NCBI RefSeq assembly: GCF_000695095.2
Contig: NZ_CP011454.1
Location: 558,001 to 622,000 of the forward strand
Source of the DNA: Gemmatimonas phototrophica
GTDB lineage: Bacteria; Gemmatimonadota; Gemmatimonadetes; Gemmatimonadales; Gemmatimonadaceae
Direction: 5' to 3'
Length of the DNA stretch: 64,000 nucleotides
Shown: in pieces, positions 16,879 to 25,009 of the stretch
Layout of the letters: the number at the start of each line of letters is the position of its first letter
Position numbering within the stretch: position 1 is the first letter of the stretch
The notes under the pieces: model-generated
The model's input: only the letters and a program-made list of their open reading frames with translations
What the model was told of the DNA's origin: nothing
Databases searched by the model: none
Translations under genes and position numbers: made by a program

Positions 16879-16909
16879 TTAGGCCTTACGCAGCAGGACC
16901 GAGGCAGTC

Positions 16910-18958
16910 ATGACAACACCTTTGAACTTCGGTGGGCTCAGCAGCGGCGTCCAGTGGAATGACATCGTCGACACGACGATCAAAGCGCTGGAAGCACGCA
17001 CGCTTACGCCCATCACCGACAGGATCACCAAGCGCGCCGCGCAGAAGGAAGCATGGAACAGCTTCCAGAAGCTCGTCGAAACGCTCAATACCAATGCCAC
17101 CGCAATCCGTCGCACGGGTTTCGGGGGTTTTGTCGCGACGGTGCCACCGAGTCCGACCACCTCGCGGACCCTGCTCACGGCCACGCCGGGACTCACCGCG
17201 ACGCCGGGACGGTATCGCGTGGAAGTCCTGCAACTCGCCGACACCGCCAAGCTGGCCGGTGGGTCGGTTGCTGATACCGCCGCCGCCCGGAATCTCACGG
17301 GCACGCTCGATATCAACGGCAAAACGATCACGCTGGCCGCGACGGACACGCTCGCCGATATCCGCACGAAGATCAATGAAGCGGACGCCGGCGTCACGGC
17401 GACCATCATGAGCGAAGGGGGCACGGCGGGACGCCTGGTCCTGACGTCCAAGACGGCTGGAGCCACCGGGATCAGCATCACCGATGGCACCGGCGGGATG
17501 GCGCGTGAGCTGGGCTTCCTGGACACGCGATCGAAGCCGGTATCGTCGGCCACCTCGACGGCCGCGGCGGCGTTGGGATTGGCCGTCTATCCGCAGCCGG
17601 CGAGCATTCGCGTGGGCAATACGCTCATCACGGCGAACCTGGCCACCGAATCGATCGCCGCCATCGCGGCGAAGATCAACGCGGCGGGTGGCTCGGCGTC
17701 GGTGGAGTCGGAGCAGTACGGCAGTGAAACCCGATTCCGGTTGGTGACGGATGGCAACGTGACGGCGATCGATGGCGATGCGGATTCGCAGGCCATCGTT
17801 GACGCCTTTGGCTTCACGGCCGGTGTCGCGGGGACCATCCGTCAGACGGTGCAATCGCCGGTGTACACGGATGCCGCGGACAACGTGGCAACGTCGGCGT
17901 CCTTGCTGACCGGGCTCAAGTTGGATGGTGCCTCATCCAACCTTGCCGTGGGTGACGCGATCAACATTCGCGGCATGCGGGGCGATGGGACGGCCGTTAC
18001 CATTGGCATCGTGGTCGGTGCCACCGATACCATGCAGACGCTGCTCGACAAGATCAATGACGCCAGCGACGGCTTTGGCGGGGGGACTCGCACGGCCACG
18101 GCGGCTCTGGGCGCTGATGGACGCATCCGTCTGACCGACAACACGGGCGGCGCCTCGCGTTTGTCGATGACGCTGGGTGTGACGCAGGTGGATGGCACGA
18201 GCGGCACGTTGGGCGCGGCGGTGGTATCGACCGTTGGTCGGAGTCGGGAACTGCAGACAGGCAAGGATGCCATTCTTCGGGTCGACGGCCGCGAGATTGT
18301 CCGCCAGACCAACAGCATCACGGACGCCATTGAAGGCGTCACACTCCAGCTCAATGCGGCCGAGGTTGGGACGGAGACCGACGTCACGATTGATCGTGAT
18401 GTCAAGGGTGCCGTGGACGCGGTGCAGAAATTCACGGACGCCTACAACGCCATTCGCAAGTTCTTTGACGAACAGCGTCAGCCCGGTGCTCCGTTGTTTG
18501 CCGACTCCATGCTCCGCGGCGTTGTGGACAGCTTTACGGCGGCCCTGCGTACGGAAGTGGCGAGCAACGCGACCTACTCGCGCCTGACTATCGCAGGCGT
18601 CACGCTGGACCGTACCGGTGTCTTGACGTTCAATGCGGATACGCTGCGGACGGCCATGTCGTCCGTCCCGGAAGAGGTTGAAGCCCTCTTCGGCTTCAAT
18701 GGGGTGGGCGGCGCCTTTGTGACGGCAACGGACAACGCCACCCGCTTCGGCGATGGCCCCATCAGTCTGCAGATCAACAGCATCAACGAGAACACCGTCA
18801 TTTTGCGGCTTCGCGAGGTCGAGGCTCAGAAGCGACTCGACCTGCGTCGTGAGCAGCTTATTGCACAGTACACCCGCATGGAAGAAGCCATGTCGCGGTT
18901 ACAGGCACAAAGCGGATCGCTCTTGGCGAGTGTTCAGGGACTCAACGGCAACAACTAG
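16910..18958 (+). CDS. fliD: flagellar filament capping protein FliD (hook-associated protein 2)
   Basis: A 682-residue FliD. The N-terminal FliD_N region begins LNFGGLSSGVQWNDIVDTTIKALEAR and KEAWNSFQKLVETLNTNATAIR. The middle carries repeated flagellin-hook IN-type segments (TLADIRTKINEADAGVTATI, SIAAIAAKINAAGGSASVES, TMQTLLDKINDAS). The C-terminal FliD_C region runs to RREQLIAQYTRMEEAMSRLQAQSGSLLASV, the usual coiled tail. It caps the growing filament and directs flagellin insertion. The start is supported by GAGG five bases upstream. At 682 residues it is longer than many FliD proteins because of the extra central repeats. Confidence 0.93.
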   Translation: MTTPLNFGGLSSGVQWNDIVDTTIKALEARTLTPITDRITKRAAQKEAWNSFQKLVETLNTNATAIRRTGFGGFVATVPPSPTTSRTLLTATPGLTATPGRYRVEVLQLADTAKLAGGSVADTAAARNLTGTLDINGKTITLAATDTLADIRTKINEADAGVTATIMSEGGTAGRLVLTSKTAGATGISITDGTGGMARELGFLDTRSKPVSSATSTAAAALGLAVYPQPASIRVGNTLITANLATESIAAIAAKINAAGGSASVESEQYGSETRFRLVTDGNVTAIDGDADSQAIVDAFGFTAGVAGTIRQTVQSPVYTDAADNVATSASLLTGLKLDGASSNLAVGDAINIRGMRGDGTAVTIGIVVGATDTMQTLLDKINDASDGFGGGTRTATAALGADGRIRLTDNTGGASRLSMTLGVTQVDGTSGTLGAAVVSTVGRSRELQTGKDAILRVDGREIVRQTNSITDAIEGVTLQLNAAEVGTETDVTIDRDVKGAVDAVQKFTDAYNAIRKFFDEQRQPGAPLFADSMLRGVVDSFTAALRTEVASNATYSRLTIAGVTLDRTGVLTFNADTLRTAMSSVPEEVEALFGFNGVGGAFVTATDNATRFGDGPISLQINSINENTVILRLREVEAQKRLDLRREQLIAQYTRMEEAMSRLQAQSGSLLASVQGLNGNN

Positions 18959-18999
18959 TCGCCGATCACGACATGCTGAGCACAGACGGACTGTCCGTG

Positions 19000-19027
19000 C
19001 TTCAGCAAGTCGGAGAGCAGCCGATAC
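19000..19027 (+). promoter_or_regulatory. candidate sigma-28 promoter before fliS
   Basis: The -10-like GCCGATAC (19020-19027) lies in the 118-base gap between fliD and fliS and shares the 11 bases GCCGATACTCC with the site before cheA. The -35 region at the matching distance (19000-19007, CTTCAGCA) is poor. The call rests mainly on the shared -10. Confidence 0.35.
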
Positions 19028-19076
19028 TCCAGTGTGTACCCCACCAGTCCTTTACGACTTCAGCCACACACTCTCA

Positions 19077-19490
19077 ATGTCGTACGCTGCCCCATCGGCG
19101 AGTCATCGCGATAGCTACCGTGAAATGGAGATCCAGGCGGCAGGCGCCGAAAAGCTCCTCTGCATCGTCTTCGAGCAGCTCGTGGTGAATCTCGAGCGGG
19201 CCCGCATTTCCATGGAACGGCAGGATATCGAGCTCCGAGTGGTATCGCTGCGCCGCGCCCGCAATATCCTGACCGAGTTGCTGGCGACACTGGACTTTGA
19301 GAAGGGCGGGGCGATCGCCATTCAGTTGGCCGATCTGTACCAGTTCATGCTGTATGAGTTGGTGGACATCGGGCAGCGTGGCGATGTGGTGACTATGCGC
19401 AAGCTGGTCAACATCGCGTCGCAATTGCGCGATGGATTTGTGGGCGCCCAGCAGCAGCTGGCCTCCCAGAAGCAGCTGCGGTCGGCGTGA
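19077..19490 (+). CDS. fliS: flagellar export chaperone FliS
   Basis: A 137-residue helical protein matching FliS, which binds the flagellin C-terminus in the cytoplasm and prevents early polymerisation. Family features are the N-terminal Tyr-rich segment (SYREMEIQAAGAEKLLCIVFEQLVVNLERARISM), then RRARNILTELLATLDFEKGGAIAIQLADLYQFMLYELV. ATG 19077 fits the usual FliS N-terminus. The frame continues upstream without a better start. No clear ribosome site is visible. The order flagellin-fliD-fliS is a standard late flagellar arrangement. Confidence 0.88.
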   Translation: MSYAAPSASHRDSYREMEIQAAGAEKLLCIVFEQLVVNLERARISMERQDIELRVVSLRRARNILTELLATLDFEKGGAIAIQLADLYQFMLYELVDIGQRGDVVTMRKLVNIASQLRDGFVGAQQQLASQKQLRSA

Positions 19491-19521
19491 GCCGAGTCAC
19501 TCTCCAGTCGTCCTCCTCTCC

Positions 19522-19983
19522 ATGCGCACCTCCTCCGTTCCGGTAGTTGCCCGTTCCAGCCGTCTGCACGCCGCCCAGTCGGCACTGGCCTTGTGCGCCA
19601 GCGCGGATGAGTTGGCTCGCGCGGTGGAGCGGGAGGTGGTGTCGCCTGCCGACGACCACCGCCTGTTTGCCCTGCTCGAGCAGCGGGATGTCATGTTGCA
19701 GGATCTGGCCGAGCAGCTGGTGGTGCTTCGGCTGGAACGGCCCACGGCCGACAGTGCGCTGTATGCGGCCACGGAGCGGGTGGTGGATGATGCCGATGCG
19801 CTGGTAGCCGAAGTCTGTTCGGCGGTCGCCTCCTCGCATCGCCTCACGGTAGATCTGGCTACGAAAGTGGCCAAGCGCAGCGAAGAAATCCGCGCCGAAC
19901 TCGACGCGGTGCAGCGGGCCTCGACCGCCAGTGTCGCGTACGGCCGTCCGGCCGGCGCTCACGTGGTGGATCGTCGCCGCTAA
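19522..19983 (+). CDS. hypothetical helical protein, possible FliT/FlgN-type chaperone
   Basis: A 153-residue protein with no family I can name. It is Ala/Leu/Glu/Arg-rich and almost entirely helical by eye (HAAQSALALCASADELARAVEREVV, RDVMLQDLAEQLVVLRLE). It lacks Cys clusters, signal peptide and membrane segments. It lies 31 bases after fliS and before another small gene and flgM, the place where FliT- or FlgN-like export chaperones are common. That role is inferred from size, helicity and position only. ATG 19522 was chosen; the frame extends upstream into fliS. Confidence 0.6.
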   Translation: MRTSSVPVVARSSRLHAAQSALALCASADELARAVEREVVSPADDHRLFALLEQRDVMLQDLAEQLVVLRLERPTADSALYAATERVVDDADALVAEVCSAVASSHRLTVDLATKVAKRSEEIRAELDAVQRASTASVAYGRPAGAHVVDRRR

Positions 19984-20000
19984 CGCAACGCCTGACGCGC

Positions 20001-20258
20001 ATGGCTGGTACCCCTGAACGTTTCGACCTGCTGTTGCAGGAAAAGCTCGACGAGTTGGACCAGGCGGCCGATCAGGAAGCCCGGTTGGCAGTGGATGAGG
20101 TGGAGTTGTTGCGGTTGCGGGCGGCTCACCTCGCCACCGCGCGGTCCGGCGGACCGTGGCACGCAGGGCCCGCCGTGCAGTACCAGCAGGACCCCGCCGT
20201 ACAGGGTGTCGTTGCACCACCCACGTTGGACATCCGATTCCCGGCCCGCGTGCCGTGA
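20001..20258 (+). CDS. small hypothetical protein in flagellar operon
   Basis: An 85-residue frame starting with ATG 17 bases after the previous gene and keeping the same direction. The N-terminal half looks helical and acidic (ERFDLLLQEKLDELDQAADQEARLAVDEVELLRLRAAHLA). The C-terminal half is Pro/Gly/Gln-rich and probably disordered. I recognise no domain. The helical repeat and the compact operon position argue for a real gene, perhaps a flagellar accessory or export partner, but coding by chance in high-GC DNA cannot be excluded. Confidence 0.45.
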   Translation: MAGTPERFDLLLQEKLDELDQAADQEARLAVDEVELLRLRAAHLATARSGGPWHAGPAVQYQQDPAVQGVVAPPTLDIRFPARVP

Positions 20259-20337
20259 TCGGAGCCGGCGGAGGCTGAACAGGCCGCCGTCGGGCGACAG
20301 GGACGTCGCATTCCGTAGTTTGGAAACTAATCAAGGG

Positions 20338-20365
20338 TAAAGTTACGGCCCCTTGATGCCGATAG
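20338..20365 (+). promoter_or_regulatory. sigma-28 promoter of flgM
   Basis: TAAAGTTA (20338-20345), 12 bases, then GCCGATAG (20358-20365). Each half matches the known sigma-28 consensus (TAAAGTTT, GCCGATAA) at 7 of 8 positions; the spacer is one base longer than in enterics. It lies 24 bases before the flgM start. If right, the anti-sigma factor is made under its own target sigma factor, the usual negative loop. Confidence 0.7.
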
Positions 20366-20389
20366 TCCCCAGTGAGGAGGAGGATCCTT

Positions 20390-20674
20390 ATGAAAATCAA
20401 CGGTTACAGCGACAACCTGCGGCCGACGCCAGTCGGCACCCCGGCGGTGCAGCGCCCGGCCCAGGAAGTCACGCAGGCCCCGGCGATCAAGCCGGTGAAG
20501 TCAGATTCGGTCCAGATCTCGGACGAAGCGCGGCGGCTCAGTGCCGACGCCAAGGAATCGCTCAACCCTGAGCGAGTCGCCGAGCTCCGGCAAAAAGTTC
20601 TGTCCGGCGCCTACAACACGCTCGACGTGGTGGACCAGGTAGCCCGGCGCATTCTGACGCGCGGCGATCTCTAG
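20390..20674 (+). CDS. flgM: anti-sigma-28 factor FlgM
   Basis: A 94-residue protein of the FlgM family, which binds the flagellar sigma factor FliA until the hook is finished and FlgM is exported. The N-terminal half is unstructured and Pro-rich. The C-terminal half has the conserved DSVQISDEARRLS and ERVAELRQKVLSGAYNTLDVVDQVARRIL. ATG 20390 is favoured by the strong ribosome site GAGGAGGAGGA (20374-20384). Six codons upstream remain open. A near-consensus sigma-28 promoter precedes it. The cognate sigma factor gene is not in this window. Confidence 0.88.
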   Translation: MKINGYSDNLRPTPVGTPAVQRPAQEVTQAPAIKPVKSDSVQISDEARRLSADAKESLNPERVAELRQKVLSGAYNTLDVVDQVARRILTRGDL

Positions 20675-20725
20675 CCAGATCGCACCGCGCGCTCTCCACA
20701 CCGGCTTTGTCAGGAGATCGGTCGT

Positions 20726-21097
20726 ATGAAGTTTCTCGTGGTGGACGACTCAGCGACGATGCGTCGCATCGTCATCAATTCGCTGCAGCGCATCGGCTAC
20801 AATGACACCGTCGAAGCCGGCGACGGTCAGGAAGCCCTTGCCAAGTTTGACAGCTCGATCAAGTTCGTCATTACCGACTGGAATATGCCGAACATGACGG
20901 GCACCGAATTCACGAAGGTGCTGCGTTCCCGCGACGACGGCCGCCACGTCCCTGTACTCATGGTGACCGCGCGATCAGTAAAAGAAGACATCCTCACGGC
21001 GATGGAAGCGGGTGTCAACAATTACATCGTCAAGCCATTCACCCCCCAGGTGCTCAAGGAGAAGATTGATGCGCTCCTGCCTGCGGTGGCCGCCTGA
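20726..21097 (+). CDS. cheY: chemotaxis response regulator CheY
   Basis: A 123-residue single receiver domain. MKFLVVDDSATMRRI gives the acidic pair, FVITDWNMPNMTG the phospho-acceptor Asp, VLMVTARSV the Thr/Ser switch, and NNYIVKPFTP the conserved Lys-Pro. Phosphorylated by CheA, it binds the flagellar motor switch. A good ribosome site AGGAG (20712-20716) precedes ATG. It lies directly between flgM and cheZ, which supports a motor-control role. A second CheY-like gene occurs later in the chemotaxis operon. Confidence 0.93.
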   Translation: MKFLVVDDSATMRRIVINSLQRIGYNDTVEAGDGQEALAKFDSSIKFVITDWNMPNMTGTEFTKVLRSRDDGRHVPVLMVTARSVKEDILTAMEAGVNNYIVKPFTPQVLKEKIDALLPAVAA

Positions 21098-21108
21098 GGA
21101 ATGATAAA

Positions 21109-21786
21109 ATGAGTGATCCCCGTGCCCAAACGGCCTACTACGAATCCGAAGCGGCCCTGCGCCTTGTAGACAAGGAGCTGGATACCCTTCGTGATGGTGC
21201 GGAAGCCGTCTCCCGATTTGTCTCCGTAAGCCTCTCGGATCTTCCGCTCATCCTCGAGCGTGCCAACAATCAGATCCGGTCGGTACTCGCGCATCTGCGT
21301 GAAACACGCAATGCCCTGCAGACCACCACGTTCGACAAGCTCCAGACCACGCACGACAAGATCAAGGAAGTCACGTCGGCAACTGAAGACGCGGCCACCA
21401 ACATCATGGATGCGTGCGATCGGGCCAGTCAGATCGTGGATGAGTTGGACGCCATCGATGCCGAACCGGCACCGGATCGTGAGAAGGCCGGGGCGCTCCG
21501 CTCCACCTTGCGCGACGAGCTCTTCATGATGATGGGCGCTCTCCAGTTCCAGGACATCACGTCGCAGCAGCTCGCTCATGCCTCGTCGGTCCTCGTGGAA
21601 ATGGAGAATCGGCTGGCCGACATCGCCAACCTGTTTGACTCCAGCATCTCGATTGAGCGTCCCTTGGCTTCGCTCAATACGGTGGACGAAAAGACGTATG
21701 ATCCGAACGCCACCACGCGGAACGCGGAACAGCGTCAGAATCTGGCCGATGAGATCTTCACCTCGGTGAAGGCACCCGCCGCCTGA
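21109..21786 (+). CDS. cheZ: CheY-P phosphatase CheZ
   Basis: A 225-residue helical protein that removes phosphate from CheY-P. The family hallmark is visible in ELFMMMGALQFQDITSQQLAHAS: the Asp of FQDIT and the downstream Gln correspond to the catalytic pair of enteric CheZ (QDFQDLTGQ). The N-terminal half forms the long helical hairpin (IRSVLAHLRETRNALQTTTFDKLQTTHDKIKEVTSATEDAATNIMDACDRASQIVDEL). The extreme C-terminus is the usual place for the CheY-binding helix. It starts 11 bases after cheY with GAGGA upstream, so the pair is one operon. A terminator follows. Confidence 0.88.
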   Translation: MSDPRAQTAYYESEAALRLVDKELDTLRDGAEAVSRFVSVSLSDLPLILERANNQIRSVLAHLRETRNALQTTTFDKLQTTHDKIKEVTSATEDAATNIMDACDRASQIVDELDAIDAEPAPDREKAGALRSTLRDELFMMMGALQFQDITSQQLAHASSVLVEMENRLADIANLFDSSISIERPLASLNTVDEKTYDPNATTRNAEQRQNLADEIFTSVKAPAA

Positions 21787-21839
21787 TCTTCACATGGTTC
21801 GCACCGTGTAACTCGCCCCCCGGGTTGCGCGATGCTGCT

Positions 21840-21871
21840 GAACGGCCCGTACGCTTGCGTGCGGGCCGTTC
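21840..21871 (+). terminator. terminator hairpin after cheZ
   Basis: Arms GAACGGCCCGTACGC (21840-21854) and GCGTGCGGGCCGTTC (21857-21871) with a TT loop and one G-U pair, followed by GTGTCTGTCTGG. It ends the flgM-cheY-cheZ unit and precedes the cheA promoter. Confidence 0.7.
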
Positions 21872-21922
21872 GTGTCTGTCTGGTGCCGGAACCCGACTGG
21901 CCCTGCCGATTGCAGGTCACAG

Positions 21923-21950
21923 TAAACCTGCACGACCTCCGAGCCGATAC
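21923..21950 (+). promoter_or_regulatory. candidate sigma-28 promoter of cheA operon
   Basis: TAAACCTG (21923-21930), 12 bases, then GCCGATAC (21943-21950). The -10 matches 7 of 8 consensus positions and the spacer equals that of the flgM site. It lies 64 bases before the cheA start, in the 228-base gap after the cheZ terminator. Confidence 0.6.
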
Positions 21951-22014
21951 TCCTCACCGGACGCGGCGTCTTCCTGGCGCCGCATTGTAGTGCCCACTCG
22001 CACTGGCATGGCCT

Positions 22015-24315
22015 GTGTCTCCACTGAATCTTGATGATGCCGCCACGCTGCTCATGCAGCTTGAGGCGACCGATACTGCCGATCTCGCCGTCCTTCGGGA
22101 TGCGCTGACTGATCTCGCTTTCGAGAATCGGGTCCCGCTCCGTGCCCAGCCCCATGTGGCGCGCGCCGCACGGGTGCTGGGGTCTGTCGTCAACGGGACT
22201 GCAGCCGATGTGTCCGCAGCGTTCGCCGAAGTGGGGCAGGCCATTGAGGCCGCCATGAAGGCGAGCGAAGGGCAGGTAGTGGAGGTGGGAGCCGACCCGG
22301 TTGCTCATGCCATGTCCGAGACGGTTGGCGGTGCGACGGCGATTGCCGTGGCCAGCGGGGCCACGCCCTCACTGACGTTGGCCCTGGTTGACGAAGTGCC
22401 ACCCACACCGGTCGTGGTCGCGACGGCCGCCGTGGCGACGCCCGCCCTGGAGACATCCGCGGTGGTGCCCCCCGTGGCCGCCGCGCCCGCGGTCGCGCGC
22501 AACCGGCAGGAAGATCGACTCCCTGATGACGCCGACCGGGATCTGCTCCCGGACTTCCTCACGGAGAGCAACGAGTGCATCACCAACTCGGAAGCCGCGC
22601 TGCTCCAGCTGGAGGCCAACCCCTCTGACGAGGAAGCGGTCAATACCGTCTTCCGCGCCTTCCACACCGTCAAGGGTACCTCGGCGTTTCTGGGACTGAC
22701 CCGCATCGCCGAATTCGCTCACGAAGCCGAGTCGCTGCTGAGCCGCGTGCGTGACAAGGAAATTGCGTATACGCGTGGCTGCGCTGATCTGTCGCTGCGC
22801 TCCGCCGACATGCTCAAGGCGCTCCTGATGGTGGTGGAGAAAGCGCTCAACGGGGACGGCCGCATGCCGATTCCCGAAGGGTTCTTCGAGCTGCTGGACG
22901 CGTTGGCCGGCTACGATCCTGCCCGTGACGCCGACGGCGTCCAGCTCGCCGTGTCAAGCGGTAGCGACGACATCTTCCCCACGCTTACGGACGGTGCCGA
23001 TGACGCGGGAGCGCTGAGCGGTCCGGTGAGTGGTATTGCCGTGGCCAGGAAGCCCGAGGCGCCTGTTGCGCAGAGTGCGAACAACGCCTCTACCGGCAAC
23101 AGCGGCAGCAATGCCGACGCCACCATTCGTGTGCGTACCGATCGCCTCGATCGCCTCATCGACATGGTGGGAGAGCTGGTGATCGCGCAGTCCATGATTG
23201 CTGGTGACGACACGTTCGGGAGCGGCACGCAGCACGAGCTGCTCCGCAAGGTGACCCACGCGGGCAAGATCGTGCGCGAGTTGCAGGACTTGTCGATGTC
23301 CATGCGCATGGTGCCGCTGCGCCCCACCTTCCAGAAGCTCGCCCGCGTGGTGCGCGATACCGCCACCAAGGCCGGCAAGACGGTGCAGTTCGTTACCGAT
23401 GGTGACGAGGTGGAAATCGATCGGACGATGGTCGATCGCCTCGGCGATCCGCTGGTGCACATGGTGCGGAACGCCGTTGATCACGGCGTGGAACCGCCCG
23501 CTGAGCGTACGGCCAACGGCAAGCCCGGCCTGGGCGTGGTGCGACTGCACGCCTACCACGCCTCCGGCAATGTGGTGGTGGAGCTCGTGGATGACGGTCG
23601 CGGCCTCCACCGCGACAAGATCGTCAAGAAGGCGATCGAGAAGGGACTGATTGAGACCGACAAGGGGATGACCGACAGTGAGGTCTTCAACCTCATCTTC
23701 GCCCCCGGATTCTCCACCGCCGAAAAGATCACCGACATCTCCGGCCGCGGCGTGGGCATGGATGTGGTGCGGCGGAATCTGGAGGCGATCCGCGGCCGTA
23801 TCGACATTACGTCGGCGCCTGGCAAGGGCACCACGTTCTCCATCCGGCTGCCGCTCACGCTGGCCGTGACGGATGGCATGCTGGTGCGCGTCGGCGACGA
23901 ACGGTTCATCATTCCGCTGACGCATATCCATATGTCCTTCCGTCCGGAGCCGAGCATGCTCTCGACCGTCGTGGGCAAGGGCGAAATGGTGCACCTGCGC
24001 GGCGAACTCATGCCGATTCTCCGCCTGCACCGCCTCTTTGATGTGGCGAATGCCGTGCAGAACCCGCTGGACGGACTGCTCATGATCGTCGGGGATGGCG
24101 CCAAGCGGACGGCGCTGCTGGTGGATGAACTGCTCGGTCAGCAGCAGGTCGTCGCCAAGACGCTTGGCGATGGTCTGGGCAAGGTGGCCGGTGTGAGCGG
24201 TGGCGCCATTCTGGGTGACGGACGCGTGGGACTCATTCTCGACGTCAACGAGACCGTCGCTCTGGCCCAGTCCACCGATTGTTCCGCCCCACGGCACGAA
24301 CGCGAAGCGGCTTGA
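22015..24315 (+). CDS. cheA: chemotaxis histidine kinase CheA
   Basis: A 766-residue CheA. An unusual N-terminal stretch of about 160 residues (helical, then Val/Ala/Pro-rich linker) comes first. The HPt domain then carries the phosphorylated His217 in FRAFHTVKGTSAFLGL. After a linker come the dimerisation domain (TDRLDRLIDMVGELVIAQSM), the ATPase domain (DPLVHMVRNAVDHGVEPPAER, then the VDDGRG and SGRGVGMDVVRRN boxes) and a C-terminal CheW-like domain. It autophosphorylates under control of chemoreceptors and passes phosphate to CheY and CheB. GTG 22015 is the start used; an in-frame ATG at 22054 is possible. Most CheA proteins start with the HPt domain, so the extension is odd. Confidence 0.92.
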   Translation: MSPLNLDDAATLLMQLEATDTADLAVLRDALTDLAFENRVPLRAQPHVARAARVLGSVVNGTAADVSAAFAEVGQAIEAAMKASEGQVVEVGADPVAHAMSETVGGATAIAVASGATPSLTLALVDEVPPTPVVVATAAVATPALETSAVVPPVAAAPAVARNRQEDRLPDDADRDLLPDFLTESNECITNSEAALLQLEANPSDEEAVNTVFRAFHTVKGTSAFLGLTRIAEFAHEAESLLSRVRDKEIAYTRGCADLSLRSADMLKALLMVVEKALNGDGRMPIPEGFFELLDALAGYDPARDADGVQLAVSSGSDDIFPTLTDGADDAGALSGPVSGIAVARKPEAPVAQSANNASTGNSGSNADATIRVRTDRLDRLIDMVGELVIAQSMIAGDDTFGSGTQHELLRKVTHAGKIVRELQDLSMSMRMVPLRPTFQKLARVVRDTATKAGKTVQFVTDGDEVEIDRTMVDRLGDPLVHMVRNAVDHGVEPPAERTANGKPGLGVVRLHAYHASGNVVVELVDDGRGLHRDKIVKKAIEKGLIETDKGMTDSEVFNLIFAPGFSTAEKITDISGRGVGMDVVRRNLEAIRGRIDITSAPGKGTTFSIRLPLTLAVTDGMLVRVGDERFIIPLTHIHMSFRPEPSMLSTVVGKGEMVHLRGELMPILRLHRLFDVANAVQNPLDGLLMIVGDGAKRTALLVDELLGQQQVVAKTLGDGLGKVAGVSGGAILGDGRVGLILDVNETVALAQSTDCSAPRHEREAA

Positions 24316-24328
24316 CGCCGCCGAGCGC

Positions 24329-24349
24329 GGCCAGGGCAGTTCCCTGGCC
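24329..24349 (+). other. hairpin between cheA and cheW
   Basis: Arms GGCCAGGG (24329-24336) and CCCTGGCC (24342-24349) with loop CAGTT. No T-tract follows. It could slow transcription or protect mRNA ends inside the chemotaxis operon. Confidence 0.4.
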
Positions 24350-24452
24350 CCAAGGTCCCAGGGACAAACAGTGAAGCTCCGAGGCTGGAGCGCCGATACC
24401 TAACCGACAGGAGTCAGTGGACTCCGGTTTCCCTTCATTTTTCGAGCGAGCC

Positions 24453-24977
24453 ATGAGCACGCAGAGCCTGCAGGTCATGAATTCCGACACCTCCTCCCTC
24501 GCGACGCTCGCGCCCACCCGCGCGGGCAAGTACCTCACCTTCTACCTGGCCGGCGAAGAGTACGGTCTGGAGATTCTCAAGGTGAGCGAGATCATCGGAC
24601 TGCAGCCCATCACGCGCGTGCCCCGCATGCCGGAGTTCGTGCGTGGCGTGATCAATCTGCGGGGCAAGGTGATTCCCATTACCGATCTGCGGATGAAGTT
24701 CGGCATGGGCGCCGAAGATTCCGAAGACAGCTGCATCATTGTGGTGCAGATGCGCGGCATCCAAACCGGTATCGTGGTCGATCGCGTGAGCGAAGTGGTG
24801 GCCATCGCCGAAGCGGACATTGAGGATGCGCCCAGCTTCGGCTCCGGCATTCGCACCGAGTTCCTGCTGGGCATCGGCAAAGCCGGCGGTCGCGTGAAGC
24901 TGCTGCTCGACATCGACAAGGTGTTGGCCACGGCGGAAATTGCTGCGCTGCAGGACGCGCAGGCACACGCCGACTGA
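24453..24977 (+). CDS. cheW: chemotaxis coupling protein CheW
   Basis: A 174-residue CheW, the scaffold linking chemoreceptors to CheA. The SH3-like fold is clear: YLTFYLAGEEYGLEILKVSEIIGLQPITRVPRMPEFVRGVINLRGKVIPITDLRMKFG, then GIVVDRVSEVVAIAEADIEDAP and a C-terminal LLLDIDKVL. The Arg of INLRG is the conserved CheA/receptor contact. ATG 24453 was chosen; the frame stays open 36 bases upstream. It lies 137 bases after cheA, separated by a hairpin, and 32 bases before cheR. Confidence 0.92.
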   Translation: MSTQSLQVMNSDTSSLATLAPTRAGKYLTFYLAGEEYGLEILKVSEIIGLQPITRVPRMPEFVRGVINLRGKVIPITDLRMKFGMGAEDSEDSCIIVVQMRGIQTGIVVDRVSEVVAIAEADIEDAPSFGSGIRTEFLLGIGKAGGRVKLLLDIDKVLATAEIAALQDAQAHAD

Positions 24978-25009
24978 GCGGTGATGCTGCCGCTTTCGAG
25001 GCTGTCATC

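Noticed and set aside
22954-24297. 447-codon antisense frame opposite cheA
   Set aside because: cheA motifs continue across the region; the antisense product has no domain.
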